Shown here: piece after piece, positions 43,237-51,727 of the stretch
How positions within the stretch are numbered: position 1 is the first letter of the stretch
Layout of the letters: every line of letters starts with the position of its first letter
Assembly: GCF_046297895.1 (NCBI RefSeq)
Contig: NZ_JBKBHC010000003.1
Location: 62,001 to 126,000, forward strand
From: Ferrovibrio sp046297895
GTDB lineage: Bacteria > Pseudomonadota > Alphaproteobacteria > Ferrovibrionales > Ferrovibrionaceae
DNA: 64,000 nucleotides
Direction: 5' to 3'
The notes under the pieces: model-generated
Told to the model about the DNA's origin: nothing
The model's database searches: none
What the model saw: the letters and a program-made list of their open reading frames with translations, nothing else
Position numbers and translations under genes: made by a program

Positions 43237-44285
43237 GCCTCGCGGCGCCATTGCGTCGGCGTGGCGCCGGTCCAGATCTTGAAGGCGCGATGGAAATTCG
43301 CCACGTCGGCAAAACCCAGCCGTGCCGCCACCATTGCGGTGCTGTACCCCGGGTCACGCAGCAGATCCTTGGCTATGGCGCAGCGCAGGGCCGCGGTCTC
43401 GGCCTGAAAACTGGTGCCGCGCTGGGTCAGGCGCCGTTGCAGGGTGCGCGGCGTCATGCCCAGGGCCGCCGCCGCCGCATCAATGCTGGGCGGATGGCCG
43501 TTCCCCAGCAGGCCGCGGATGCAATCGGCCAGACGCATGCGCAACCCGTCGTCACCAGCCGCATCATCCAGCCGGGCCAACGCGCGGCCGGCATATTCGG
43601 CCAGCATGCCTTTCAGGGCCGGGCTGGCCTGATGCACCGGCAGGGCCAGGGTATCCGCCGCGAGCAGCAGCGAGTCGTCCTCGGCATCGAATGCTACCGG
43701 CGCGGCGAAAACGCGCCGATGCTCGGCGGTGCCATGGGGCGCGGCGTGGCGGAAGCGCACGCTGCGCGGCGCGATGTCTCGCCCGCAGAGCCAGCGGGTG
43801 AAGGTGAGTGTGGCGGCCAGCACGGCTTCGACGCGATGCCGCCGGCAGGGCCAGTCCGGGTCGAAAGGCATGTAGAGCAGGCGGATGCCATCCTTTTCCG
43901 GCCTTGCCGCAAAGCGTCCGCCGCCACCCACCAGCGGCGCGAAACGGTCCGCCTGGGCCGCCGCCTCGCGCAGGGTTTCGCAACTCATCAGCAGGTGGCC
44001 CAGTGCATCGAAGGAGCCGGGCCGTACCTGTTCGCCCACATGCAGGCCCAGACTGGCGTCGCCGGTCAGACGCAAGGCGGCTTGCCAGATCGCCGAGACC
44101 GCATCATGGGGCAGACGGCCTTCCGGATTGTCGATCACGGCTGGGGAGAGCCCGGCCTCGCGCAGAACGCGATCGGGTGAAACAGGCCGGGCGGTGCGGT
44201 CTCGCACAGCATCCAGCAGGGTGCGCACATACCCCGCCGCCACGCTGCGCGAAACAGGTTGCAATATGCTGCCGGCCTGGGTCAT
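43233..44285 (-). CDS. AraC-family transcriptional regulator (OruR/arabinose-binding-like type)
   Basis: This 350-residue regulator has a N-terminal domain typical of the PF12625 group (VRTLLDAVRDRTARPVSPDRVLREAGLSPAVIDNPEGRLPHDAVSAIWQAAL) and two C-terminal helix-turn-helices (IDAAAAALGMTPRTLQRRLTQRGTSFQAE and AMVAARLGFADVANFHRAFKIWTGATPTQWR). It diverges from the symporter operon across 152 bases and is the likely activator of it. PIN is translationally coupled downstream. Confidence 0.9.
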   Translation of the reverse strand: MTQAGSILQPVSRSVAAGYVRTLLDAVRDRTARPVSPDRVLREAGLSPAVIDNPEGRLPHDAVSAIWQAALRLTGDASLGLHVGEQVRPGSFDALGHLLMSCETLREAAAQADRFAPLVGGGGRFAARPEKDGIRLLYMPFDPDWPCRRHRVEAVLAATLTFTRWLCGRDIAPRSVRFRHAAPHGTAEHRRVFAAPVAFDAEDDSLLLAADTLALPVHQASPALKGMLAEYAGRALARLDDAAGDDGLRMRLADCIRGLLGNGHPPSIDAAAAALGMTPRTLQRRLTQRGTSFQAETAALRCAIAKDLLRDPGYSTAMVAARLGFADVANFHRAFKIWTGATPTQWRREA

Positions 44286-44437
44286 GCAGCCCGGTTTCCT
44301 TCCCATTTTGGCGTCCGGCGACAATGCGCTGGCGCATCCCGCCATCGCCCCGTGCCTTAAGCTGCGCCAGAATGCCGCAGCGGGCCGGCCGCGACAACCC
44401 GACAGAAACCCAAGGGGGGCCGGCAAGGGAGGAAACC

Positions 44438-45364
44438 ATGGCGGATGCGTCCATAGACGCCGTGCTGATCCAGATTGATTCGACCGGCCAGGCCATCCTG
44501 GGGCTGGTCCTGGCCCTGATCATGTTCGGGGTCGCGCTCGATCTGCGCCTGAGCGACTTCGTCGCCGTATTGCGCAAGCCGCTGGCGCCGCTTACCGGAC
44601 TGGTCGCCCAGACCCTGCTGCTGCCGGCGCTCACCTGGGCCATGACCATGGTGATCCAGCCGCAGCCCAGCGTGGCTTTGGGCATGATCATCGTCGGTGC
44701 TTGCCCGGGCGGCAATCTGTCGAACCTGATCACGCATATGGGCCGCGGTAACACGGCGCTCTCGGTCTGCATGACCGGGCTGTCCAGCGTGGTGGCGATC
44801 GTCGCCACGCCGCTCAACATCCTGCTCTGGGCCTCGCTCAACCCGGCCACCGCGGCCCTGTTGCGGCAGGTGGATATCGAGGCCGGTCCCTTCCTGGCGC
44901 AGACCGTGCTGATTCTCGGTCTGCCCATGGCCTTGGGTATGGCGCTGGCGCACTGGGCGCCGCGGCTGGCCGCGCGGCTGCGCCGGCCGTTCCAGATCAT
45001 GTCCTTCCTGTTCCTGATCCTGTTCATCCTGGCCACCACGATCTCGAACGGACACCATCTGCTCACCTTCCTGTCCGATATCATGCCACTGGTGATCCTG
45101 CATAACGCGGCGGCGCTGGCGCTGGGCTGGCTGGCGGCAAAGGCAATCCACATGAACCGGCTCGATACCCGCGCCGTCACCATCGAGATCGGTATGCAGA
45201 ATTCCGGCCTCGGCCTGGCGCTTATCCTGAACCAGTTCGACGCGCTGGGCGGAGCGGCGCTGATCGCCGCCGGCTGGGGCATCTGGCATATCGTGTCAGG
45301 CTGGACCCTGGCGACGCTGTGGAAGCGCAGCGATGCGCGCCGTCGTCAGGAGCAGGCGGCATGA
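44438..45364 (+). CDS. Bile acid:sodium symporter (BASS) family transporter
   Basis: This 308-residue membrane protein has about nine to ten helices. The conserved unwound-helix motifs are present: GACPGGNLSNLITHMGRGNTALSV in the first crossing and IEIGMQNSGLGLAL in the second. It should import a carboxylate with sodium; bacterial members move bile acids, pantoate, pyruvate or others. GGGAGGAAACC precedes the ATG at 44438. Its stop overlaps the next start in ATGA. Confidence 0.92.
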   Translation: MADASIDAVLIQIDSTGQAILGLVLALIMFGVALDLRLSDFVAVLRKPLAPLTGLVAQTLLLPALTWAMTMVIQPQPSVALGMIIVGACPGGNLSNLITHMGRGNTALSVCMTGLSSVVAIVATPLNILLWASLNPATAALLRQVDIEAGPFLAQTVLILGLPMALGMALAHWAPRLAARLRRPFQIMSFLFLILFILATTISNGHHLLTFLSDIMPLVILHNAAALALGWLAAKAIHMNRLDTRAVTIEIGMQNSGLGLALILNQFDALGGAALIAAGWGIWHIVSGWTLATLWKRSDARRRQEQAA

Positions 45365-46311
45365 GCAATGCCGGTGTTCTGGTGACAGGCGCGGCCGGCT
45401 TCATTGGTCGCAGCCTGGTGACGGCACTGGCCGCCGAGCCATCGGCGCAGCCGGTGATCGCCTTCGACCGGCGCGATGTGCCATTGCATGAACGGCTGCC
45501 AGGCGTGACCTACATCGCCGGCGACATCCGCGACCCGGCATTGGCCGAACATATGCAGATGTACCGGCCGCGCTGCGTGGTGCATCTGGCCTCCGTGGTG
45601 GCGGCCGGCGGCGACGAGCGCCAGGATTACGAGATCGATGTGGAAGGCACCGAGAATGTGCTGCGCGCCTGCCTTGCCGCTGGTGTGGCGCATCTGGTGG
45701 TCACCTCCAGCGGCGCCGCCTATGGCTATCATGCCGACAATCCGGTGCCATTGCGCGAAAGCGATGCGCTGCGCGGCAACGAGGACTTTGCCTATGCGCG
45801 TCACAAGCGGCTGGTGGAGGAACTGCTGGCCCGGTGGCGCATGCAGCATCCAGAGCTGAAGCAGACCGTGTTCCGGCCCTGCACCGTTCTCGGGCCGGGC
45901 ACGAACAACCAGATCACCGCTATGTTCCAGCGTCCGCTGGTGCTGGGCCTTACCGGTACGGCAACGCCATTTTCGCTGGTGGCCGACAGCGACGTGGTGG
46001 CAGCCCTGATCCGCGCCGCCTGTGGCGGGCCAGCCGGCTTGTTCAATCTTGCCGGCGACGGCACGCTGAGCCTGGTACAGATCGCAGACAAGCTCGGCAA
46101 GCCTTATCTGGCGATTCCGCCATGGCTGCTGAAGGGGGCGTTATGGCTGCTGAACCGGCTGGGTGTCACCAGGCTTGGTCCGCAGCATGTGAAATTCATC
46201 CAGTACCGCCCGGTGCTCGACAACGCGCAACTGAAAGGCGGATTCGGTTATGTGCCGCAGTTCGATGCCGACGCGGTGTTCGAACGTTACAGGAAGGCAA
46301 AGCAGGCATGA
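45361..46311 (+). CDS. NAD-dependent epimerase/dehydratase (extended SDR)
   Basis: This 316-residue extended SDR has the dinucleotide motif VTGAAGFIGRSL at the start, DIRD, the VHLASVV strand, SSGAAYG and the catalytic Y-x3-K in FAYARHKRL. The substrate is unknown; a sugar nucleotide or a ring alcohol such as a steroid are both possible. The ATG at 45361 overlaps the transporter stop (ATGA) and its own stop overlaps the start of the monooxygenase in the same way. Confidence 0.88.
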   Translation: MSNAGVLVTGAAGFIGRSLVTALAAEPSAQPVIAFDRRDVPLHERLPGVTYIAGDIRDPALAEHMQMYRPRCVVHLASVVAAGGDERQDYEIDVEGTENVLRACLAAGVAHLVVTSSGAAYGYHADNPVPLRESDALRGNEDFAYARHKRLVEELLARWRMQHPELKQTVFRPCTVLGPGTNNQITAMFQRPLVLGLTGTATPFSLVADSDVVAALIRAACGGPAGLFNLAGDGTLSLVQIADKLGKPYLAIPPWLLKGALWLLNRLGVTRLGPQHVKFIQYRPVLDNAQLKGGFGYVPQFDADAVFERYRKAKQA

Positions 46312-47582
46312 CCCATCTGGTGATCGGTGCAGGCCCGGCCGGGCTGGCGGCGCTGAAAAGCTTCAAGCAGGCCGGCCTGCCGGTGGAGGCCGTGGAGCGG
46401 CATGCGGATGTGGGCGGGCAATGGCTGTATGGCGCGGACTGCAGCGCTGTCTATGCCTCCACGCATCTGATCTCGTCGAAGCGTACGACTGCGTTTGCCG
46501 ATTTTCCCATGCCCGAAGACTGGCCGGCCTATCCCGGCCATGCCCAGGTGCTGCAGTACCTGCGCGACTACGCGACGCATTTCGGGCTTTACCCGCTGAT
46601 CCGCTTCAACACGGCGGTGCAGGGCCTGACGCGGCAGGGCGATGTCTGGCGGGCGACCTTCAGTGACGGAGGCGTGAAGGATTACGCCGGCGTTGTGATC
46701 GCCAACGGCCATCTCACCGATCCGCTGCTGCCGCAGATTCCCGGCTCCTTCAGCGGCAGGCTGATGCATGCCAAGGATTACAAGACAGCGGATGTCCTCG
46801 ACGGCAAGACCGTGCTGGTGGTCGGCATGGGAAATACCGGCTGCGATATCGTGGTGGATGCGATCCACCGGGCAAAACGGGTGTTGTGGAGCGTGCGCGG
46901 CGGCAACCATTTCGTGCCGAAATTCCTGGCTGGCAGGCCGGCCGACGAAGCCAATCACAAGCCGAGGCGTTTCATCCTGCCCAAGGGTCTGCGCGCGATG
47001 CTGCACGAGCCATTACTGCGCCTGCTGGTCGGTCCGCCAGAACGCTTCGGCCTGCCCCGGCCGAAACACCGCCTCTATGACCGCACGCCCATCGTCAATT
47101 CGCTGGTGCTGCAGCATCTGGGACAGGGCGATGTGGACCTGCGCAAGCCGATCCGCGAATTCCGCGGCGATACCGTGGTTTTCGCCGATGGCCGCGAGGA
47201 CAAGGTCGACCTGGTGCTGCTGGCCACGGGCTACCGCATCACGTTCCCGTTCCTCGACGATCTTTCCATGCTGAACTGGCAGCCAGCCAACCAGGCGCCA
47301 CAGCTTTACCTCAACATCTTCCCGCCCCAGGATAACGGCCTGTTCGTGGCTGGCCTGCTGGAGGGCGCCGGCGTGGGCTGGGCCGGCCGCGCCCTGCAGA
47401 CCGATCTGATCGCGGCCTACCTGACAGCGCGCGAGAAGAATCCGGCCGCCGCCGAAGCCTTCCGCCGCCGCGTCGTCGAAGGCTGCGCGGCGAATACGCA
47501 GGGCCGCGGCGAGCACGGCATCTTCGTCGACTTCCTGCAATACAAGCGCGACCTGCAGGCCGCGATCGCGGCGCTGGCCTAA
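46308..47582 (+). CDS. Flavin-containing monooxygenase-like protein
   Basis: This 424-residue flavoprotein starts with the FAD motif HLVIGAGPAGLAAL, followed by VGGQWLYGADCS, the FMO-like segment DFPMPEDWPAYPGHAQVLQYLRDYA, the second nucleotide motif VLVVGMGNTGCDIV and the C-terminal ATGYRITFPFL. It probably inserts oxygen from O2 using NADPH. Substrate may be the solute imported by the adjoining symporter. Its stop overlaps that of convergent nth. Confidence 0.87.
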   Translation: MTHLVIGAGPAGLAALKSFKQAGLPVEAVERHADVGGQWLYGADCSAVYASTHLISSKRTTAFADFPMPEDWPAYPGHAQVLQYLRDYATHFGLYPLIRFNTAVQGLTRQGDVWRATFSDGGVKDYAGVVIANGHLTDPLLPQIPGSFSGRLMHAKDYKTADVLDGKTVLVVGMGNTGCDIVVDAIHRAKRVLWSVRGGNHFVPKFLAGRPADEANHKPRRFILPKGLRAMLHEPLLRLLVGPPERFGLPRPKHRLYDRTPIVNSLVLQHLGQGDVDLRKPIREFRGDTVVFADGREDKVDLVLLATGYRITFPFLDDLSMLNWQPANQAPQLYLNIFPPQDNGLFVAGLLEGAGVGWAGRALQTDLIAAYLTAREKNPAAAEAFRRRVVEGCAANTQGRGEHGIFVDFLQYKRDLQAAIAALA

Positions 47583-48232
47583 TCGTTTTTTTTCGTCTTT
47601 GGCCTGAAGGCGCAGAGGTCGGCCACGATGCAGCGCCAGCAATCGGGTTTGCGCGCCTTGCAGATATAGCGGCCATGCAGGATCAGCCAGTGATGGGCGT
47701 GCTGCACGAATTGTTTCGGCACGGCTTTTTCCAGCGCCAGTTCGACCGCCAACGGGGTCTTGCCCTTGGCCAGGCCGGTGCGATTGGCGACGCGGAAGAT
47801 ATGGGTATCGACCGCAATGGTCGGTTCGCCCCACAGCACGTTCAGCACCACATTGGCCGTCTTGCGGCCCACGCCGGGCAGGGCCTGAAGGGCATCGCGG
47901 TCGCGCGGCACCTGGCCGTCATGCTGCTCAAGCAGGATTTTCGACAGCGCGATCACGTTCTTGGCCTTGGCGTTGAACAGGCCGATGGTCTTGATGTGCT
48001 GCTTTAGGCCGGCCTCGCCCAGCTTCAGCATCTGCGCCGGTGTGGTCACCGTCTCGAACAGGGCCTTCGTGGCCTTGTTCACGCCTGCATCCGTGGCCTG
48101 GGCCGAGAGCACCACGGCCACCAGCAGGGTGTAGGCATTGACGTAATTCAGCTCCGTCTTCGGCTCGGGGGTCTGTTTCGCCAGGCGGGCGAAGAATTCG
48201 GCGGTTTGCTGGGGCTTCATGGGACTTGGCAA
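47579..48232 (-). CDS. nth: Endonuclease III
   Basis: This 217-residue enzyme removes oxidised pyrimidines and cuts abasic DNA. The helix-hairpin-helix LPGVGRKTANVVL holds catalytic K124, D142 lies in VDTHIFR, and the [4Fe-4S] cluster has C191, C198, C201 and C207. The start may be 48232 or the ATG at 48220 (MKPQQTAEFF). Convergent with the monooxygenase, overlapping four bases. Confidence 0.96.
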   Translation of the reverse strand: MPSPMKPQQTAEFFARLAKQTPEPKTELNYVNAYTLLVAVVLSAQATDAGVNKATKALFETVTTPAQMLKLGEAGLKQHIKTIGLFNAKAKNVIALSKILLEQHDGQVPRDRDALQALPGVGRKTANVVLNVLWGEPTIAVDTHIFRVANRTGLAKGKTPLAVELALEKAVPKQFVQHAHHWLILHGRYICKARKPDCWRCIVADLCAFRPKTKKND

Positions 48233-48263
48233 AAGAGGGCGGGTCGTCGATCTTTAGACCGCC

Positions 48264-48947
48264 ATGATGCTGTATCGCAAGCTCGCCCTCCTGCTCCTGC
48301 TCCTGCTGCCCGCCATTCCAGCCCAGGCGCAGTCACAGCAATGCCGCATCCCGGCACAGATCGAGGTGCAGGCCTGTTCGCGGCCGGACCAGACGCGGGA
48401 ATTGCCGCGCGGCCGGCCTGGCGATTTCGACCACTATATCCTCAGCCTGAGCTGGTCGCCGGCCTTCTGCGCCACCAGGGCCGGCCAGAACAGCCCGGTG
48501 CAATGCGCCGACAACCGGTTCGGCTGGGTGGTGCATGGTCTGTGGCCGCAATACCGCGAGAAACGCGATGGCGCCGCCTGGCCGCAATACTGCGCCGTTG
48601 TGCAGCCGGTTCCGGCCGAAGTGCTGCGCCGGACCATGTGCACGATGCCCGAAACGCGGTTGATGCAGTGCCAATGGGCCAAGCATGGCAGTTGCAGCGA
48701 TTTCTCCGATCCGGCGGCGTATTTCGCCACCATCACCCGGCTGCGCGAGAGGCTTGCGCTGCCCGAGCCCACCCCGCGGCAATCGGCCAAGGACTATGCC
48801 GCGGTTCTGGCGGCGGCGAATGCAGACAAGGGTTTGACGGTACAGAGCCTGCGCGCCCTGGCCCAGGATGGGGTGATCCGCGAGGTGCATCTGTGCCTCA
48901 GCCGGGACCTGAGCCGGTTCATCCCGTGCAAGCAGCCAAGATCTTGA
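48264..48947 (+). CDS. Ribonuclease T2 family protein, secreted
   Basis: This 227-residue protein has a strong signal peptide (LALLLLLLLPAIPAQAQ) and both active-site boxes of RNase T2: WVVHGLWPQY with H91 and QWAKHGSC with K140-H141. Six or more cysteines probably form disulfides. It should degrade RNA outside the cytoplasm for nutrients or phosphate. It diverges from nth by 31 bases and ends at an AT-rich gap before the unknown paralogs. Confidence 0.93.
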   Translation: MMLYRKLALLLLLLLPAIPAQAQSQQCRIPAQIEVQACSRPDQTRELPRGRPGDFDHYILSLSWSPAFCATRAGQNSPVQCADNRFGWVVHGLWPQYREKRDGAAWPQYCAVVQPVPAEVLRRTMCTMPETRLMQCQWAKHGSCSDFSDPAAYFATITRLRERLALPEPTPRQSAKDYAAVLAAANADKGLTVQSLRALAQDGVIREVHLCLSRDLSRFIPCKQPRS

Positions 48948-49056
48948 TTAATAATACTAATTTTTGAATAGAAATTATAATAGAATTGGAATTTGATAAA
49001 TACAACCGCGCCCGCTAGTGTTGTCTGAACAGCCTAGTCGAACACTCAGGGGTCGC
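48948..49056 (+). promoter_or_regulatory. AT-rich promoter region of the tandem paralog genes
   Basis: The first 55 bases are nearly all A and T, in strong contrast to the surroundings, and contain a perfect TATAAT at 48976-48981; a good -35 box is not clear. An AGGGG ribosome site lies just before GTG 49057. No terminator hairpin is seen after the RNase T2 gene. Confidence 0.5.
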
Positions 49057-49914
49057 GTGATCAACCAGACGGCAGAAAATCGCAAGGTGCGGCGCGAAGC
49101 CCTGCGCCTGCTGGCCCAGGTGGAGCGTCAGGGCCTGGACATCACTAATGCCTATCGCGACGGTCAGGCGTTTCTTGATCGCTTTGGCGATTTCAAACGT
49201 TTCATCGACAAGGTCGATCATTTCCACGTCTTCGTCGATCTGGTCGAAGAGCGCCTGCCGCAATTCGAGGCCCCCAAGCGCGACGCCCTGGCCAGGCACC
49301 TGGCCGAAATCCGGTGGCGTATCATCGTGGTGGAAGTCGACAGTACTCAGGTTTTCCTGGTGCGCATCGGCGAAAGCGGCAGGCCCTGGCCACTGGGCAG
49401 CCGGGAATTCCTGCAACGCCGCCTGCACCGGCTGGACGATTTCCTCGAATACTACGACCGTCACGGCCTGCAATACGGCCTGGCGCCGCTGGGCAGTGCC
49501 ATGCTGCATGCCGTGGAAGATCTGCTGAAAGCGCAGATCGAGCGCGCGCCGGGGCTGAAGGATTTCAGTTTCGAAAGCCAGGCCGTGCCGGAACCGGCGT
49601 CGCCGCGGCCGCGTGCACAGTCCACGCAGCGGCGTAAACGGCCGCGCCTGACCGAGCGGCCCGCGCCGCCGGTGCCGCAGCCGCGCCTGCGCGTGCGCGA
49701 AATGGCCGGCCGCTTCTATGTCGAACGCGACGGCATCGTTGCCGTTACTCAAGTCTGCCGCATGGCGAACATGAGCATGGACCAGCTGGCCGCCAAGCTT
49801 GGCGTCAGCCGGGCCGCCCTGGTGCTCATGCTGAACGGCAACGATCCGATCAGCCGTGGTCCGCTGGATATGCTGCGCAGCTTCATGGCGCAGAATGGCG
49901 GCGTCGCCGCCTGA
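49057..49914 (+). CDS. Protein of unknown family with C-terminal helix-turn-helix, paralog A
   Basis: I do not recognise this 285-residue protein. The first 170 residues are helical with conserved blocks shared with its neighbour (DRFGDFKRFIDKVDHFHVFVDLVEERLPQFE; GRPWPLGSREFLQRRLHRLDDF). A variable Pro/Arg-rich linker follows (about 180-220), then LRVREMAGRFYVERDGIVAV and an XRE-like helix-turn-helix DQLAAKLGVSRAALVLMLNGNDPI. GTG 49057 aligns with the start of paralog B and has AGGGG upstream; GTG 49018 is an alternative. A DNA-binding role is inference. Confidence 0.7.
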   Translation: MINQTAENRKVRREALRLLAQVERQGLDITNAYRDGQAFLDRFGDFKRFIDKVDHFHVFVDLVEERLPQFEAPKRDALARHLAEIRWRIIVVEVDSTQVFLVRIGESGRPWPLGSREFLQRRLHRLDDFLEYYDRHGLQYGLAPLGSAMLHAVEDLLKAQIERAPGLKDFSFESQAVPEPASPRPRAQSTQRRKRPRLTERPAPPVPQPRLRVREMAGRFYVERDGIVAVTQVCRMANMSMDQLAAKLGVSRAALVLMLNGNDPISRGPLDMLRSFMAQNGGVAA

Positions 49915-50019
49915 GGCGGCAGGTTATCGTTTGGCAACCCTAAGCGGAAAATAACGTCCAGATATCCGCGCTCGGGTCTAGTTTCGTATCGAGACATTTT
50001 TGCCGATCCGGAGCCTGCC

Positions 50020-50892
50020 GTGCTGACCAGCCAGAAAAAGACCGATACCCGTGCCGCCGCCCTGGCTCTGGTGGCCCAGGTTGAACGCCAGGCACAGGAA
50101 ATCGCGAAGGCTTTTGCCGGTGCCGGCATGTCCGATCGCTTCAGCGATTTCCGCGCCCTTCTGGAAAAACTGGATCAGTTTCAGGTTTTCATCGATCTGG
50201 TGGAATCGCGGCTGGGCGATTTCGAACCGGAAAAGCAGGAAGCGCAGGCGCAGAACCTGGCGCAGGTGCGCTGGGGCATCCTGCAACTGGAAATCGAGGC
50301 CACGCGCATGTTTCTTGCCCGCATGGCCGAAAGCGGCAAGCCCTGGCCACTTGGCAGCAAGCCGGTGCTGGCGCGCCGGCTGCAGCGGCTGGACGAGATC
50401 CGCGCCTTCCATGCCGCGAATGTCGAACGCTTCGGACTTTCCGCGCTGGATGCGACGAAGCTGCAGGCCCTGGCCGATGCGCTGAAGGAGCAGGCGGGAC
50501 ACAGTCTGGGACTGGACGATTTCGCCAGTTCCGGAACGTTGGCCCTGCATGACTTCAGTGCCGCTACGCCGGCGCAGCCGAAAGTCGCGCTGCAACGTAC
50601 GCCGTCGCGCCCGACAGCCAGGCATGCGCCGGGCCATGTCGCTCCGTCGCTGCCCAAGGGCAGCCTGCATGTGCGCGAAGAGGACGGCAATTTTTATCTC
50701 GACAATAACGGTCTGAGCGTGGTCAGCGATGCCTGCAAGATCGCGCATATCACCATCGACGACCTGGCGGGCAAACTTTCCATCAGTCGGCCTGCGCTGG
50801 TATTGATGCTGAACGGTCGCGATCCGATCTCGCCGCCGGCGCTGCACCAGTTGCGCGGCTTCGTCGCCCGTCATGGCGGCGGCACCGCATAG
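50020..50892 (+). CDS. Protein of unknown family with C-terminal helix-turn-helix, paralog B
   Basis: This 290-residue protein is a tandem paralog of the one encoded just upstream: VAQVERQAQEIAKAF, DRFSDFRALLEKLDQFQVFIDLVESRLGDFE, AESGKPWPLGSKPVLARRLQRLDEI, then a poorly conserved linker, and LHVREEDGNFYLDNNGLSVV with the helix-turn-helix DDLAGKLSISRPALVLMLNGRDPI. It also starts with GTG, after GGAG six bases upstream. A 105-base gap separates the two genes. Function is unknown; the two may form a heteromer. Confidence 0.7.
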   Translation: MLTSQKKTDTRAAALALVAQVERQAQEIAKAFAGAGMSDRFSDFRALLEKLDQFQVFIDLVESRLGDFEPEKQEAQAQNLAQVRWGILQLEIEATRMFLARMAESGKPWPLGSKPVLARRLQRLDEIRAFHAANVERFGLSALDATKLQALADALKEQAGHSLGLDDFASSGTLALHDFSAATPAQPKVALQRTPSRPTARHAPGHVAPSLPKGSLHVREEDGNFYLDNNGLSVVSDACKIAHITIDDLAGKLSISRPALVLMLNGRDPISPPALHQLRGFVARHGGGTA

Positions 50893-50911
50893 CCGCAGCC
50901 GGACGGCGGCT

Positions 50912-51568
50912 TCAGAACTCGACATCCAGCTCGTCGAGTTCCTCGGGTTCGGCCTTGGCCGCGTCCACCCAGTCGCGCATCACCGGCCAGGCCATGATGG
51001 TCTGGCAATAGGCGCGGCATTCGGGATCCAGCTTCACGTCGTAGGTGAGGAAGCGGGTGCAGACCGGAGCGTACATCGCATCGGCCAGGCAAGGCTTCGA
51101 CCCGAACAGCCAAGGCCCGCCATAAGCGGTGAAACAGTCGCGCCAGATCGCGACCACGCGGTCGATATCGGCCTGGGCGCCGGTCCAGATCTTGAAGCCG
51201 GAATAATGCGCCTTCAGGTTCATCGGCAAAGCCGAGCGCAGATTGTAGAAACCCGAATGCATCTCGCCGCTGATGGCGCGGCAGTGGGCGCGCTGCACCT
51301 GGTCGGTCGGCATCAGGCCCGCCTGGGGCGCGATCTCGTTCAGATATTCGGCAATCGCCAGCGTATCCCAGACCGAAACCTGCCCATGGGTCAGCCGCGG
51401 CACCAGAAAGCTGGGCGAGAGCAGCAGCAGCTCGGCCCGGGTGGAGGGATCATCGCTGGAGAGCAGCTTTTCCTCGAAATCCAGTCCGGCCATCCGGCAG
51501 AGCAGCCAGCCGCGCAGCGACCAGGAGGAGTAATTCTTGCTGCTGATCGTCAATGTGGCCCTGGACAT
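50912..51568 (-). CDS. Glutathione S-transferase-like protein
   Basis: This 218-residue protein has the thioredoxin-like N-terminal domain (LTISSKNYSSWSLRGWLLCRMAGLDFEEKLL with the catalytic Ser/Tyr region, then LLLSPSFLVPRLTHGQVSVWDTLAIAEYL) and the helical C-terminal domain (PWLFGSKPCLADAMYAPVCTRFLTY). The start at 51568 (MSRATL) has GGGGGAG six bases upstream. It diverges from phaZ and is convergent with paralog B. Confidence 0.88.
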   Translation of the reverse strand: MSRATLTISSKNYSSWSLRGWLLCRMAGLDFEEKLLSSDDPSTRAELLLLSPSFLVPRLTHGQVSVWDTLAIAEYLNEIAPQAGLMPTDQVQRAHCRAISGEMHSGFYNLRSALPMNLKAHYSGFKIWTGAQADIDRVVAIWRDCFTAYGGPWLFGSKPCLADAMYAPVCTRFLTYDVKLDPECRAYCQTIMAWPVMRDWVDAAKAEPEELDELDVEF

Positions 51569-51727
51569 TCCCATCTCCCCCGGCGGCTGGCACGGGCTTC
51601 GCCTAAAGTCCAGCCTGTGCGCTGCATACATATATCTCGCATTGCAGCAAAAACTGCATTAGCTTTTTTGCAGCCGGCCTGCCATGGGGGGAGTGCCGGG
51701 CAGACCAGCAGCGGCCCGAACCGGTCC
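51569..51727. promoter_or_regulatory. Divergent promoter region of the GST and phaZ genes
   Basis: This 159-base gap has an AT-rich centre (51620-51670). TGCAG-CAAAAA-CTGCA (51643-51658) is a perfect 5-bp palindrome, and the same CTGCA can instead pair with TGCAG at 51669-51673, giving two mutually exclusive hairpins. An operator or leader switch is possible but untested. Confidence 0.4.

Noticed and set aside
43808..44437. N-terminal extension of the BASS transporter
   Set aside because: It is antisense to the AraC regulator; the ribosome site supports 44438.
48200..48260. tRNA gene or other RNA gene near nth/RNase T2
   Set aside because: Gap is too short and no cloverleaf or conserved T-loop is seen; I found no tRNA in any gap of the window by eye.
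50873..51727. In-frame N-terminal extension of PhaZ
   Set aside because: It lies antisense to the glutathione transferase gene and is unlike any depolymerase N-terminus.
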